Of a stretch of DNA of 64,000 nt, positions 23,351 to 35,013 are shown piece by piece. Source of the DNA: Buxus sempervirens (lineage: Eukaryota > Streptophyta > Magnoliopsida > Buxales > Buxaceae); the NCBI GenBank assembly GCA_947561395.2, contig OX387185.1:22821866-22885865 (forward strand), written 5' to 3'. How positions within the stretch are numbered: the stretch's first letter is position 1; every line of letters begins with the position of its first letter. Made by a program: the position numbers and the translations under genes. Under the pieces are notes generated by a model that saw nothing but the letters and a program-made list of their open reading frames with translations, did no database searches and was not told the origin of the DNA.

Positions 23351-25738
23351 AGATCATTCTCATTGGGAAATGAAGAGAGGCCATCTTTGATTCTCCCGTA
23401 GACTATAAATCCCTTCGATCACCCTAAATTCTTCAACCCTAGTTAGACACTTTTAAGCTTAAATACTTTCTTTCAACCCAGTACAAGTGTGCTAGACATC
23501 AAACCGGGCATTCCTGGCAAAAAGAAAAAAAAAGGGCATTCCTGGAAAAGAGAACCCTAAAAAAGAAAAGAAAATGCAAGAGAAAATGAAAAGAGACAAA
23601 GAAAATGGGGAAGTGTTTACCCAACAAAAATAGAGACTAAAATAAACCAGGATGTAAGCCCCAACAACAATAAAAGTAGGACACTGTACGAACCTAGATA
23701 GTTGAGCCGTTTGAGCCGCTAACCATTTCTTCATAATCTAGACCAAGCCTACATTTTGTCCTATCTCCAAGACCTTTCGGATCCCAAAAAGAATGATCTG
23801 GGCAAACAGTCAAGTCTGCATTAGTTGGCGACGACGGAATTTAGAGTTTCCAGAAGGACCAGGCATAGTGAAAACCCGAAAAAAGGGCGCTGTGTACAAA
23901 AAGGGGTTAGTCATGGCAAGAGAAGAGAGAAAAAATGGTCAAGTCTGAAGCAAGTAGGATAGAAAGAACAGAAATATCGAAAAGCAGTGAGCCGAGAAAG
24001 ATGGATAAATCTGAAGGGTCCAGAGCGGCAGGTTGTGTCTGAGTTAGAACTTCACGGTGACCCATGATGACAATGCTACTAAAAATACCAAGCATACCAA
24101 GTCCCATCTGACCTTGGGATCAACTTTTGATATTGCAGACACAGACACACACTGACACGCCTGTTTTTGCTATAATTGTTCTGCTTAACTATTCTTGTGT
24201 TTCACTTGTGCTACTAACCTTAGCTAATAAGTTCACAACCATGACGGGAGCCATTTCTTGCTGTGATGGACAAAAGGCTCGAAAAAGAAAAGAAAAATGC
24301 TTTTGCATACACTCCCCCAGCTAGTCTTCAACTGAAATCCTATTTCCTTCCCTTCTTCACAAGTACGATTGAGGCAAGGAGAGAAAGATGGCTGAGGGTG
24401 AAAGAAAAGACAAACCCCTCAAAAGAAGACAGATACCCTATCCTCAATCCCCAGTGGAGTTTCTTTAATAACAGAGAGTGGTATCTAAAAATGGAGGATG
24501 ACAAGGAATCTGCCGACAATAAACGACGAAGACACTGGGCAAGCAAAAGAGCTCATAAAGGAAATGTGACATTCTCTCACCAATCCCCAGTGGAGCACCA
24601 TACTAAGAGAGGAGTGTCATGGCAATGGAACTGGCTGGATAAAGAGGGCTCCCACAAATCCCCATTGGAGTTTTCCCATACTCAACGAGAGCCCCCAAAA
24701 CAACAGGATAAGCCTGTAGCCAACTTAAAGAAACAGGTTGTACAGAAAGGATGACGGCGTGAGGGCTCCCACCAATCCCCAGTGGAGCATCCCCCCCCCC
24801 CCCCTCGGGCCCAAAAAGGAGTCCCCATGCTTGTCAAAAGGAGTCCTCATGACTGTTTGAAAAGTCCCCATGTTTCCCTAAGGATGATTCCCGACTTAGT
24901 GGAAGGCCCATCTCAGAAAAAACAGAGGTAGAGGCTCTCCACCCATCCCTAGTGGAGTTACTCCAAATCGGGAAGACCCTACCTCATTACAAAAAAGGGG
25001 ATCGACAGGAGAACGCTTCCCCAGTAAGAAGAGGACCTTCTCCCAGAAGAATAAGAGCAAGGATCAGACCCCACTTTCCCCAGCGGAAGAAGCTCTGTGA
25101 AGAAGAGTCTGGACTTAATCAAGCAAGGCCCCCTAGCAGAAAACAGAGATGATAGATCCCCCAAGACATGGAAAAGAATGAGCAGAGTGAAGAACTTCAA
25201 GGCAAATTGGCCCATTTTGTAATTTTTGATTTCCCACTTTTGCAAGTAGAATAGGACAGGTGTGCGAGCTTCCTTGAGGTACCAGACAGCAACAAGAGCA
25301 CCTCCTCCTCCTTCCTCCTTCCTTCCGTCCCCTTGCCGACCCCTAGCTATAAAAAAAAACAAAAAAAAACTGTCCTACTAAGTCAAAAGAAAAGGGTAAC
25401 AAGAATCAGAAGTCTAAAATCACCTAAAAGCTTTAATGGAAAAAACAAGAAAAAAGAATGTTGCCAAGTGTCTTGCATCAACATTGAAACAGGTTGGTGA
25501 GCTCAAGTCCAATCTCATCTCTTTCAAACATAAAATAAAGGCCAAAGAGTTGCTCCAGAAAACCTGAGAGACGAAAGGTAAGGAAACTCTGAAGACAAGA
25601 AGTGACACCATATCATTTGGCGCTTCTATTTCACTGAAAACATCAAAGGACTAAGCTCGTCGACCATGTCAAAAGAAATGCAAAGAGCAAAAACAAGGTT
25701 CTTTTTCTCTTTGCCGTTCATCCGCAAGGTGACTTTGG
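23351..25738 (+). other. Element 1 3' untranslated region
   Basis: Non-coding, purine-rich sequence between integrase and the polypurine tract. It has no enzyme motif. It contains the hairpin array at 24439-25090, a C14 run (24791-24804), and a stretch (25200-25345, 'ggcaaattggccc...' to 'cctccttcc') that recurs in element X at 52205-52311 plus 55486-55550. This ties the two elements to related families. Confidence 0.7.
24439..25090 (+). repeat. Hairpin array in element 1 3' region
   Basis: Five interspersed copies of CTCCCACCAATCCCCAGTGG-like units ending in GAG, near 24439-24459, 24575-24597, 24648-24670, 24764-24788 and 24935-24957, plus a weaker one at about 25068. Each can fold with arms CTCCAC/GTGGAG around 'caatcccca'. 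Some units keep only part of the stem. Confidence 0.65.
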
Positions 25739-25752
25739 CAAAGAGGGGCAGC
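25739..25752 (+). promoter_or_regulatory. Polypurine tract of element 1
   Basis: CAAAGAGGGGCAGC-type tract directly before the LTR terminus TGTAAGCACC; element X has the equivalent AAAGGGGGGCAGC at 55934-55946. It would prime plus-strand DNA synthesis. Confidence 0.85.
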
Positions 25753-26339
25753 TGTAAGCACCCCATTTTTGCACCCCTTAGAAGTGCTGAAAATGAAAAC
25801 CCTAACAAGCAGGTCAAACCGTAGAGGAACATAAATTGACTTTTTGCTCAAGCAAAATTAACTAACATACCCTATCCAGATGGATAGGAATTTCCAACAC
25901 GGTTCTGACGCAACTGAGTTTGCCAGAATCGAGGTCCAGACGAAGTTGTGGGCAGAATCAAATCCTAGGGAGCAGTTTTGGCTTTCTGCTCAAAACTTGA
26001 ATTTACCACCATACTCCATCTCAGTGGATAGGAAATCTCGACATGGTTCCGACGCGACTGAGTTTGCCAGAATCGGGGCTCAGATAAGAAAGTTATGAGC
26101 AGGTTAAGCCCTAGGGCAAAATGCAGAAAAACTGTCCATGTGGCAAAGAAAAGGACAAAATGACAAGAAAAACAAAATATTTGGAATATAATATTAATTT
26201 CTCTAAAAATATCCTAATTTTGCTAATTAAAATAAATAAAAAATCCTAAAATTCGGATTCTCTCATTAAGCGAGAGAATCCCATCAAATCAATCAAATAG
26301 GAGAGATAGAGGGGCAAATCTGGAAAAAATCATTTTTTA

Positions 26340-26590
26340 CTAAAAATAACTGAAATTAAATTTCGATTATACACAAAATATGTATAATTGAAATTAAATT
26401 TCGATTCTAGGGATAAGGTTCGAGATTTTCTGTCAGATTTTCTAACCTTATCCCTGCAATTTCATGATTGATGATTTGATATAAGTGTAACCGAAATATA
26501 ATTTTGGTTACACATGAAAGTAGTATAACCGAAATTGTATTTCGGTTATACTTGAAATAAGTGTAACCGAAATACAATTTCAGTTACAAG
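26340..26590 (+). repeat. Palindrome array upstream of the TATA box, copy b
   Basis: Units at 26485-26513, 26523-26551 and 26561-26589 pair GTGTAACCGAAAT with ATTTCGGTTACAC (small variations), and ATTATACA/TGTATAAT pair at about 26367-26389. An unrelated word set from the other LTRs, in the same position just upstream of TATA. Confidence 0.85.
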
Positions 26591-27064
26591 TATTTTCACT
26601 ATAAAAATGAGCAGTAGCTCATTTGCTCAAGGTTGGTGATTTTGGCTTTGCTCCCCCTCTCCCCCTGTACGAAATTCCTTTCTCTACCCTCCCAACTCCC
26701 ATTAAACCCTATTCAAACACACCTAAACCCTTCCCTCCCTTCTTCTCCTTGACTTTGAACTTTGAAGGAGGCCAAGGAGGTGTTGTGTGAAGCAAAGGAG
26801 AGTGCTCTAGCTATTGTGGAAGCCTTAATAAGTCATGAAAATACCACATTTTATCACATTAATTTCATGACTTATCTGGTTTTATCTCATATTCAATTCT
26901 CAATTTTTCTTAGAAATTACCAAATTCCTTCATCTTTGTATTTTATTTTCATTATCTAAATTGTGCCTAATTTGTTGATGAAGAGACACTCTTTGTGGTT
27001 ATAGGAGTCATGGTTCAGACGGCGTCAAAATCGGAATCAAATTGAAGAAGTTATGATCAACTTT

Positions 27065-27345
27065 AGATAGCCATTTGAAGCACCATTCGAACCTTTAGTG
27101 AAAAATACAATTGCAGACAAACCCGAGAGTTGCCTTGGATAGCGTGGGATGCACCGTTTGACCGTCCAAAGTCTGCAGAGAAACCCGAGAGTTGCGTTCG
27201 ATAGCGTTTGAAGCATCGTTCGAACGTTGGTATTGATTGAGACAAACGTGAGAGTAGCGTTCGAACAAGATGGGGTGAAGTGGTTTTACGAACTGAACGT
27301 TAGAGCCGCGTTCGATGCACCGTTCGAACGCTGAAGTCGTAAAAA
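27065..27345 (+). repeat. Downstream palindrome block, copy b
   Basis: Four to five degenerate units built on GTTGCGTTCGATAGCG and GCATCGTTCGAACG. The word differs from this copy's upstream array, so the 'same word twice' pattern is not seen here. Confidence 0.75.
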
Positions 27346-27504
27346 CATCTATAAAATTCCAATTTTTTCTGATTTGTTTCCTTTTTCTCCGGGATCTTCT
27401 TCTAACCTTGTAACGCCCCAGACCCATACCCAGCAAGATATTGTCCGCTCTGGGCCCACGGGCCCTCACGGATTTGTTCTCAAGGACAACACGAGAAAAC
27501 TTCC

Positions 27505-27570
27505 CAGGGGTCACCCATCCTAGCAGTGCTCCCACCCGAGCACGCTTAACTTTAGGGTTCCCAGGGGACT
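27505..27570 (-). other. 5S rRNA-derived domain in the Cassandra 3' LTR
   Basis: Minus strand contains AGTTAAGCGTGCTCGGGTGG and CTAGGATGGGTGACCCC, matching the pol III internal control region (A box and C box) of plant 5S rRNA. Known for Cassandra TRIMs. Not a 5S gene: only the 3' half is similar. Confidence 0.9.
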
Positions 27571-27934
27571 TAGTCCCGTGTTGTTCCTTAAAAGGCCTCT
27601 TGCTTAGTTGGGGGTCTTAAGACTACTTATAGTATCCCCGAGCGTTGTGGGACCCCAATCATATGCAAATCATCACCTGGTAGCTTGCCACTGTGGTAGC
27701 TCGCCCAGGTCTCTCACCCCGCCCACATCATAGCCGCCCACTTAGACAGTCAGGATGTCACATACTCCCCTCCATGGGACAACGCGTCCTCGCGTTGGGC
27801 TGAACCCCACACTTTCCAGTTGGGACAGGCTCTGATACCATTTGAAACGCCCCAACCCATACCCAGCAAGATATTGTCCGCTCTGGGCCCACGGGCCCTC
27901 ACGGATTTGTTCTCAAGGACAACACGAGAAAACT

Positions 27935-28003
27935 TCCTAGGGGTCACCCATCCTAGCAGTGCTCCCACCCGAGCACGCTTAACTTTAGGGTTCCCAGGGG
28001 ACT
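27935..28003 (-). other. 5S rRNA-derived domain in the Cassandra 5' LTR
   Basis: Same 5S-like segment as in the other LTR, with identical A-box and C-box words. In the 5' LTR it would be the copy able to drive pol III transcription. Confidence 0.88.
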
Positions 28004-28268
28004 TAGTCCCGTGTTGCTCCTTAAAAGGCCTCTTGCTTAGTTGGAGGTCTTAAGACTACTTATAGCATCCCCGAGCGCTGTGGGATCTCAACCATATGCA
28101 CATCTTCACCTGGTAACTCGCCACTGTGGTAGCTCGCCCAGGTCTCTCTCCGCGCCCACATCACAGCTGCCCACTCAGACAGTCAGGATGTCACAAACCT
28201 ATATAAGGATCTTTAAGGATTTTTAATTAGAGTGGAGGAGGTCATTTTTGGAACCCTAATTCATGATA

Positions 28269-30151
28269 TGTGTGCGTGCGTGAGAAATGCAGCACAGGAA
28301 AATTTGTAGTCGCCACCGCCTGATGGGGTGCAGGTGGACATCTGGGTGCCTAATCTTGTCGATTGGGCTAGTCTGCGGCTTGAGATTCTGAGAAAGGTCT
28401 CGGTTGCGGTCTGGGGAAGTCCGTAGACACCCCAGACCACCCCGTCGGATGACGGGTCTCGTGGGTTCCCTGGTTTGAGTCAACTTACTATGGTTTCTCA
28501 CCTGATTTCTAATCCAGCATGCCATTTGGTTAAGTCTGGTGGGACCACCTGAGTGGTGTGGGTCCCTTTAATTGATTTTATTTTGCTTAATTAGGTGATC
28601 TGAGTCTGATAGGGCGGGCCTCATTGGAAGGCCCATGGTGTCCCTGGTGGGCTTGGCTAAGCCCACGAATCCCTTGGTGGGCCTCAGTCTAACCTGAAAG
28701 GCCCTTTAGGTTTAGGTTAAATGAACTGATTTTACTTAACTGTTCAAATTGGAGGTTTAAGTGATTTACATGCCAAAGTGGGTTGGCATTGGTGTGCGGG
28801 CCCCTGGGTGGGCCCCCATGATGGTTGCCAAAGTATTTTTAGGTCATCTTGTTTAAATTTGCCAAAGTGCACTAGACATTGGGCTTGGGGCCCGTGGTCC
28901 AGTTTTGGGCTTGAAAGCCCAAATTCCTTGAAGCTTAGGGTTTGCACCCTTACTTGGTTCAGTTAATGGGCTTGGCGGGCCCGATAGGCCCTAGCCCTTG
29001 GTCTCAGCCAAACCATGCAATTCAAACATGTCAATTCCACAAAACAAGGTTCGGGTGGGCCGCATTGGGTTTGGCCCATCCGATTCGATTAGTTAATTTC
29101 ACTTAGCTTGCTTAGGTTGCATGCTTAAATTCCTTTATGTTTGTCGGGTTTGGTGGGCCCCATTGGAAGGCCCACTAATGTTTCGAGTTGGGCCGGCGGT
29201 CCAAGTCCCATGTGGGGTTGCCGGACGACCTGGAAACCCTATTGGTTCAAAGGTTCAATTGAACATGTCATTCCATCGTAGCAAAAATCACGCCCAACAG
29301 TGAGGCATTATGCCATACAGGCTTATCCTAAAAAGAAAGGGGCTGTAGACCCTTGGGACAGCACCCATTTGCTCTGAAGCCTAACATGCTAGGCAAGCTC
29401 AAACACAGAAATCCTTGTTGTAGGTGCTGGGAACAGCAACCTCTAAAGAAAATGGGGACATGCTTTCGGGGCTGGGAATAGTGGAAAATGGGGTGGGGAG
29501 CATGGCAACGGGATACTCCCTTCATGGTGTGTACACTAAGGCATGGCATGCGACTTTAAAAGGCTAAAACAAGGAACAATGGAGGGCTACGGCTGCTGCC
29601 AGCAGCAGCCCCAAAGATGCCTTACATGCTTGCTAATTTGACGTACAAGAAGCTAAAAGGGAACCCTTCATGCATACTAACTTGACACACACAAACAAAC
29701 AATGAAAGAAAGGGATATGTTGCATACCCGTTGAAAGCCAAACAAGGACCTGCTGTGACCAAGGGGGCAGCAACCATTAATCTTGAGTTTTATTGGGGTT
29801 TAACCTGCTGCTAGGGGGTAGGGGTGTTGCTGCTGTCTCCAGCAGCAACTTATGTGGCCACCACAGGTTACAAGGGGCAAGGGGAGCATGGCCGTAGGGT
29901 TGCCTTAGGCTACATGGGCACTAGAACATGTTGGAAGGGCAGCCATCAAAGTGGGTTGGGGTGCACGACAGTAGCTGGTAAGGGTGCACTTTGATTTACC
30001 AAAAGAAACAAAACAGCAAATTAAGAATGTATGGGGTGAGGGAGCATGCTAATCATCCAACCAGTAGCATAACAGCAAAGGCGGAGTGGGGAGCATGCAT
30101 TGACACATGGAGAAGACAGCAAATTACAAGTAAAAAAACACGCATTCACAT
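28269..30151 (-). mobile_element. Beta LTR c1, 3' portion, inverted
   Basis: Plus strand begins TGTGTGCGTGCGTGAG, the reverse of a beta LTR 3' end, then the signature 'gtcgccaccgcctgatgggg' (28303) and a long stretch dense in GGCCCA/TGGGCC. It is similar to c4. Cut at 30151 by c2, so the rest is expected to the right of the window. 29290-30150 is unique-looking with no palindrome block. Confidence 0.72.
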
Positions 30152-30888
30152 TGTGCACACCTAAATTTGACCTAGATCGCACACGGGGCGCACGTGAATT
30201 TGTGTGTGCCTCGGGACTTTCGGAGTCGCCACTGCCTGAGAGGTGCAGGCAGACACAAGGTTTGCCTATCCGAGTCTAAGTCTGGTCTGCAGCTTATTAG
30301 AGATCTAGCTAAGTCCTCGGTTACGTCCGGGGAAGTCCGAAGACACCCCGGCCCGCCCCGTCGGTTTTGATGGGTCCCTCGGGTCTCCTGGTTTTTGAGT
30401 CAATTTCACTCTTCCTAGACCAGCATGCCACTTTTTGGTCTGGGGGGGCCCTCTGGAGGTATGGGCCTCCGTTTATTTTATTTTTATCTTTTTATTTAGG
30501 TTAGGTGGGTCGGATACGGGCCCCATTGGAAGGCCCTTGGGTTGCCAAGGTTGGGCTTAAGCCCAGTAAGGTTATTGGGTAACCCTTTTAAGTTTATTTA
30601 TTTGATTAAATTATTTAAACATATTAAGGGCTTAGTGGGCTTGGATTTGGCCCATTAGCCAGGTTGCAAATGGCCTAGGCCCGTTTATTGAAAACGGGCC
30701 TGGTATAGGCCAGACAAAGATGGGCCCCATAAGTGGGCCCGTGAGGATCTTGGTGGACCCATCTAGGCCCATGGTCCAAAAGTGGACTTAAAGCAGTCCA
30801 TATTACCTATTGGGTCGGGTCAAAACCAATTAGGGTCGGATTAGGTCCAACTGGGCCAAAAATTACATTTTTTAAGTTATTTTTAAAG

Positions 30889-30973
30889 ATGCCCGTATTT
30901 GCCATACGGGCTGGCCTTGCCCGTAAATCCAATATGGTTTAGGCCTGCCCGTATAGTAAATATGGGCACGCCC
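30889..30973 (-). repeat. Downstream palindrome array of c2
   Basis: Unit 30890-30911 pairs GCCCGTAT with ATACGGGC perfectly; unit 30946-30968 pairs GCCCGTAT with ATATGGGC; a degenerate unit lies between. Confidence 0.85.
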
Positions 30974-31835
30974 AGATCGCACTGTAAGTACGATTTTCGT
31001 CCGATTTTACTGTTTGGCGCCGACTTCGGCCGGGAACAGTTTTGCTAGCCTTCTGGAGTGTCCGGCGATTTCTGTTGGGGGTTCTAGCACATTTTCGGTT
31101 GTGCCAACATCTTCATTTGTCTTCAAATCTCCATCTCTCCTCCTTGACATTTCATCACTTGCAAACCCACATGCATGGGATTTTAAGAAAGGATATAGAA
31201 AGGGGTTACAGGGTACAACAGATGTTATGGGAGGACAAAACCCCTCCTTAATGACTGATTAAAACAAACAAAGGAAAGAACGGTGTTAGCTTAATAATAA
31301 AAAAAATGGTATCAACTTAAGCCTTTTAACTAAAAGTTGCTCTCCTCTCCCTTCGTATGGAGATTCCTCACTTTCGTGAGGTCTCTCTTTCTCGTAATGT
31401 GCAAAAGAAAGCAAGATGTAGTTAGATATGAGATTTTAAGAATAAAATAAGGAAAAGAACCTTGAGAAGATACCAAAATCAATCGAATTCCACTTATGTT
31501 GAATACAAAGTTATAGAAATGCTTACAGTGTAACCCCTGGTTTGCTTTGATGTGTGGTTGTTCTTCCGAGTGAATTCAGCAGCGCCTCCGCACTCTGATG
31601 GATTTCACGAAATGAATTTAAAAGAGGTTTGCTGGGTTTCTATGCTAAGATGTTGAAAGGGCAGGGCTTAGACGGCAGTTTAGGGGCAAAATGGGAAGTT
31701 TTCTGGGCTAAATGGATTCTAACAGGGTGTGGACGTGTAAAATATCAAAGGGAGAGAGGGGGACCATGCAAGAGACTGGGGGGACCAGCTTACACAAATG
31801 GGGGGCTGGCCCCTCTATTTATAGGCAAAAAAGTC

Positions 31836-32056
31836 ATGCCCGTACTCAAAGTGCGGGCATGCCTTGCCCGTAATTGAGTTACGGGCGCGCCTTGCCCGTA
31901 TTTCAAATACGAGTGCGCCGCCCTCGTGCACAAATCTCGTGCGAATCGCCCGTACAGGACGCGTGTCCCGTCGTATGGTGACGCATGTCCCCTTCCAAAA
32001 GGCTTGCCCGTATTTGAAGTACGGGCATGCCCTGCCCGCACTTCAAATACGGGTGA
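31836..32056 (-). repeat. Palindrome array upstream of TATA, c2
   Basis: Five clear units at 31836-31860, 31866-31886, 31894-31914, 32005-32027 and 32033-32055, all with arms TGCCCGTA...TACGGGCA, separated by GC-rich spacers. The TATA box CTATAAATAG (minus strand, 31815-31824) follows directly. Confidence 0.9.
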
Positions 32057-32599
32057 GCACGTTTTAAAAATGTTGGATTTCAAACCACTATTCAATTTAG
32101 CTTTGAGCAAATATTCTCATCCGATTTTCTATTTCTTTTTTCATTTATTTTAATTCTGCAAATAAGATTTTTTAATAATAATTATTATTTTAATCCAAAT
32201 TTTTATTTTTCTGATTTTTGTGCCACACAGGCAGTTTTTCTAAAACTTTGACTGCCCATAACTTCTTCGTCCGGTGTCCGATTTCAGCAAACTTGGAGTC
32301 GTTGGAATCGGCTTGGAACCCACTATCCATTGGGATCAATTTAGGCAACTGCATTGGGGTCGAGCAAAAAGTCAACTTTTTGCTCCCCAAAAGTTTGACC
32401 AGTTCATAACTTTCTCATCCGGACTCCGATTCCAGCAAATTTAGTTGCGTTAGAATCGTGTCGAAATGCTCTTTTTAATGAGATTAAGTTTGATGGCCAA
32501 ATTTACTTGAATCAAAAAGTCAATTTTTTGACCCCCTCAGGGTTTGACTTTTAGTTTGACTTTTCATTTTCTTTCTTTTAGGGGTGCAAAAATCAGGTG

Positions 32600-33903
32600 T
32601 GTGCGCACCCGATTTCGGTCGCACGACGAGGCGTATGCAAAACGATGCGTGCCTCGGGATTGTTTGGAGTCGCCACTGCCTGATGGGGTGCAGGCAGACA
32701 CCTGGGTGCCTAAGTTCTTCTACTAAGGCTTGGTCTGCGGCTTGAGATTCTAAGTAGGTTCTCGGTTGCAGTCTGGGGAAGTCCGTAGACACCCCAGTCC
32801 ACCCCGTCAAGTGACGAGTCCCATAGGATTCCCTGGTTTGAGGCAACTCAGTTGGTCTCTCACTCACCCAATGCCTAATCCAGCATTCAATTTTGGTTAA
32901 GTCTGGCGGGACCGCCAAAGTGGTGTGGGTCCCTTTACTTGATTTTATCTTCTTATTATTGAATGAAGTGAGTCTGATTGGGCGGGCCCCGTTGGAAGGC
33001 CCGCGGATTCCTTGGTGGGCTTGGTTGAGCCCACGTGTCCCTTGTGGGCCTCAGTCTAGCCTGAGATGCCCTTTGGGCTTTGGTTCAAATGAATTGATTT
33101 TACTTTAGGGTTTAAGTTGGATTATTTAAATGGATTTCATGCCAAAAGTGGGCCGGGATTGCTTTGTGGGCCCTTGAGTGGGCCACACAGTTGATTGCCA
33201 AAAGAATGTTTTGATTTATCTTTCTTATCTATTCCAAAATGCGCCAGGCCTTGGGCTTGGGGCCATTTACCTGGGCTTGGGCTTGAGAGCCCAAGGTTTC
33301 TTGAATTAGGGTTTTGTAAACCCTAACCTTGGTTGGGTTCAATGGGCTTAATGGGCCCGACAGGCCCTGCCCGTGGTCTCGGCCGAACCACAACTTAACT
33401 ACGCATGCATGCCCCAAGTTGGGCTTTGGTGGGCCTCAAAGGGTCTGGCCCACTCAACTCTTTTAATTGTCTTATTTAAGCACAAATAGGTTGGTCGGGC
33501 CCCGTTGGAAGGCCCACCGGAAATCAATTTGGACCGGGTCGGTCCATGGCCCATCTTGGGTTTCCGGGTGACCCGGAAACCCTACTGGTTCACCCGGATT
33601 TGATCAAACAAGCCAAAACATAGCAAAAGATCAGGAAATGGCTCAAAATGACTTCTGGCAGTGTAGCCGGCCTGAGATGCCGGTTACACACAGGTCTCTG
33701 TGTATCCGGCATCTATTGCCGGCTACACATAGGCTTATGTTGATCCGGCCTGAGTTGCCGGATCATCCAAAAACTTGGTTTTTTCGGATCTTGGCATTGG
33801 GCTTGGATTCCTGGGCCTCTCAAGGTGTTCCAGGGGTTGTATGGGCTCCTGTGTGAACCCACATTGGTTCAGGTGAATGGGTGATCTCCCCCACATTGGG
33901 GAG
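32600..33903 (-). mobile_element. Beta LTR c3, 3' portion, inverted
   Basis: Begins TGTGCGCACCCGATTTCGG, the exact reverse of the end of LTR H (63955-63973). Signature 'gtcgccactgcctgatgggg' at 32670. Carries the palindrome block 33661-33765. Interrupted at 33903 by c4; the sequence right of c4 (37971 on) may be its continuation, but I find no beta-LTR end before 38662. Confidence 0.7.
33661..33765 (-). repeat. Palindrome array of c3
   Basis: Three units at 33661-33689, 33700-33728 and 33741-33765 with arms GTGTAGCCGGC...GCCGGTTACAC and TGATCCGGC...GCCGGATCA. The vocabulary is close to that of c4. Confidence 0.88.
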
Positions 33904-34949
33904 TGTGCGCGCGTCATAAACATGGCACGGGAAAGTTCGGAGTCGCCACCTCCTGATGGGGTGCAGGCGGACACCTGGGTGCCTAAGTTTGTCTATTTTG
34001 GGCTTTGGTCTGCGGCTTGAGATTCTAAGTAGGGTCTCGGTTGTGGTCGGGGGAAGTCCGTAGACATCCCGGTCCACCCCGTCGGGTGACGGGTCCCGTG
34101 GGTTCCCTGGTTTGAGTCAACTTACTTTGGTTTCTCACTCGATTCCCAATCCGATATGCAATTAGGTTAAGTCTGTCGGTACCTCCTGAGTGGTGTGGGT
34201 CCCTTTAATTGATTTTATCTTGCTTAATTTAGGTGGTCTGAGTCTGACTGGGTGGGCCCCGTTGGAAGGCCCACGGTGTCCTTGGTGGGCTTGGGTGAGC
34301 CCATGTGCCCTTGGTGGGCCTCTGTCTAGTCCTAGGAGGCCCTTTGGGCTTAGGTTAGTGAGTTGATTTTTACTTAATTGTTTTAAGTTGGAATTTTAGG
34401 TGATTTTCATGCAAGAGGTTGGTCGGTATTGGTTGGCGGGCCCCTGAGTGGGCCCCCATGGTGGATGCCAAAGTATTTTCAATTTACCTTCTTAAAATTG
34501 GCCAAGGTATTCTGGACATTAGGCTTGGGGCCCATAATCCAGCTTTGGGCTTGAGAGCCCAAATTCCATGCAGTTAGGGTTAAACCCTCCCTTGGTTTGG
34601 TTAGTGGGCTTTGGTGGGCCCGATAGGCCCTTGCCCTGGGTCTCGGCCAAACCACGCAATTTAAACATCATTCCGCACCACAAGGTTCTGGTGGGCCGCA
34701 TTGGGTTTGGCCCGCCCGATTCGATCAAGTGACTTTTGCTTAGCTTGTTTATTTTGCATGCTTTAGGATTTACTGGGCTTGGTGGGCCCCGTTGGAAGGC
34801 CCACGGGTATTCCGAGTTGGACAGGCGGTCCATGTCCCCAGTTGGGTTTCTGGGTGACCCGGAAACCCTATTGGTTCATTTGGTTTTGCTGGAAATAACA
34901 TGAAAATTTGGCAAGGAATCACAAGATCATAAAATTGCATTTCTGTGGT

Positions 34950-35013
34950 GTATCCGGCCTTAGTTGCCGGATACACACAGGCCATAGGTGATCCGGCCTG
35001 AGTTGCCGGATCA
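34950..35013 (-). repeat. Downstream palindrome block of c4
   Basis: Units 34950-34974 (arms GTATCCGGC/GCCGGATAC) and 34989-35013 (TGATCCGGC/GCCGGATCA). Same word as the upstream array of this LTR. Confidence 0.9.

Larger units (their letters stand above)
1111..25752 (+). mobile_element. Element 1: degenerate Ty3/gypsy Tat/Ogre-type retrotransposon body
   Basis: Internal region of an autonomous Tat-lineage element: gag (from 1132), protease (about 5620-6110), G-patch-like linker, RT (about 13800-14684), RNase H, archaeal-type RNase H (15277-15700), integrase (to about 23350), 3' untranslated region and polypurine tract (25739-25752). Gene order and the extra RNase H are diagnostic of Tat. 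It carries many in-frame stops and frameshifts and four large insertions, so it is dead. The 5' LTR is not in the window; the 3' LTR begins at 25753. Confidence 0.9.
27409..28195 (-). mobile_element. Cassandra-type TRIM, complete
   Basis: 787 bp, two LTRs (27409-27762 and 27843-28195, each about 353 bp) around an 80-bp interior, with perfect duplication AACCT (27404-27408, 28196-28200). Sense is minus: LTRs run TGTGACATCC...GGGGCGTTACA (the right copy ends GTTTCA). The primer site TGGTATCAGAGC (rc of 27829-27840), complementary to initiator Met-tRNA, follows the 5' LTR, and a purine tract (GGAGGGGAGTA, 27763-27775) precedes the 3' LTR. It has no coding capacity; it would depend on other elements' enzymes. 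The LTRs differ at a modest number of sites. Confidence 0.95.
25753..28268 (+). mobile_element. 3' LTR of element 1 (beta, copy b), interrupted
   Basis: Starts TGTAAGCACCCCATTTTTG right after the polypurine tract. U3 holds two copies of the conserved repeat (about 25870-26100), a palindrome array (26340-26590) and TATA (ACTATAAAAATGA at 26599). Downstream is a second array (27065-27345). A Cassandra TRIM is inserted at 27409-28195. The LTR stops at 28268, where an inverted beta LTR begins; its 3' part should resume beyond the window. Confidence 0.8.
30152..32599 (-). mobile_element. Beta LTR c2, inverted, nearly complete
   Basis: Begins TGTGCACACC and runs to 'ggggtgcaaaaatcaggtg' at 32599, about six bases short of the expected 'cttaca' end, where c3 is inserted. 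It holds both palindrome arrays (30889-30973 and 31836-32056, same word), TATA (rc of 31815-31824) and two U3 repeats (about 32230-32500). 31270-31800 is ordinary leader-like sequence without coding potential. Confidence 0.75.

Noticed and set aside
27505..28003. 5S rRNA genes
   Set aside because: Only the control-region half of 5S is present, in both LTRs of a TRIM with its own termini and target duplication.
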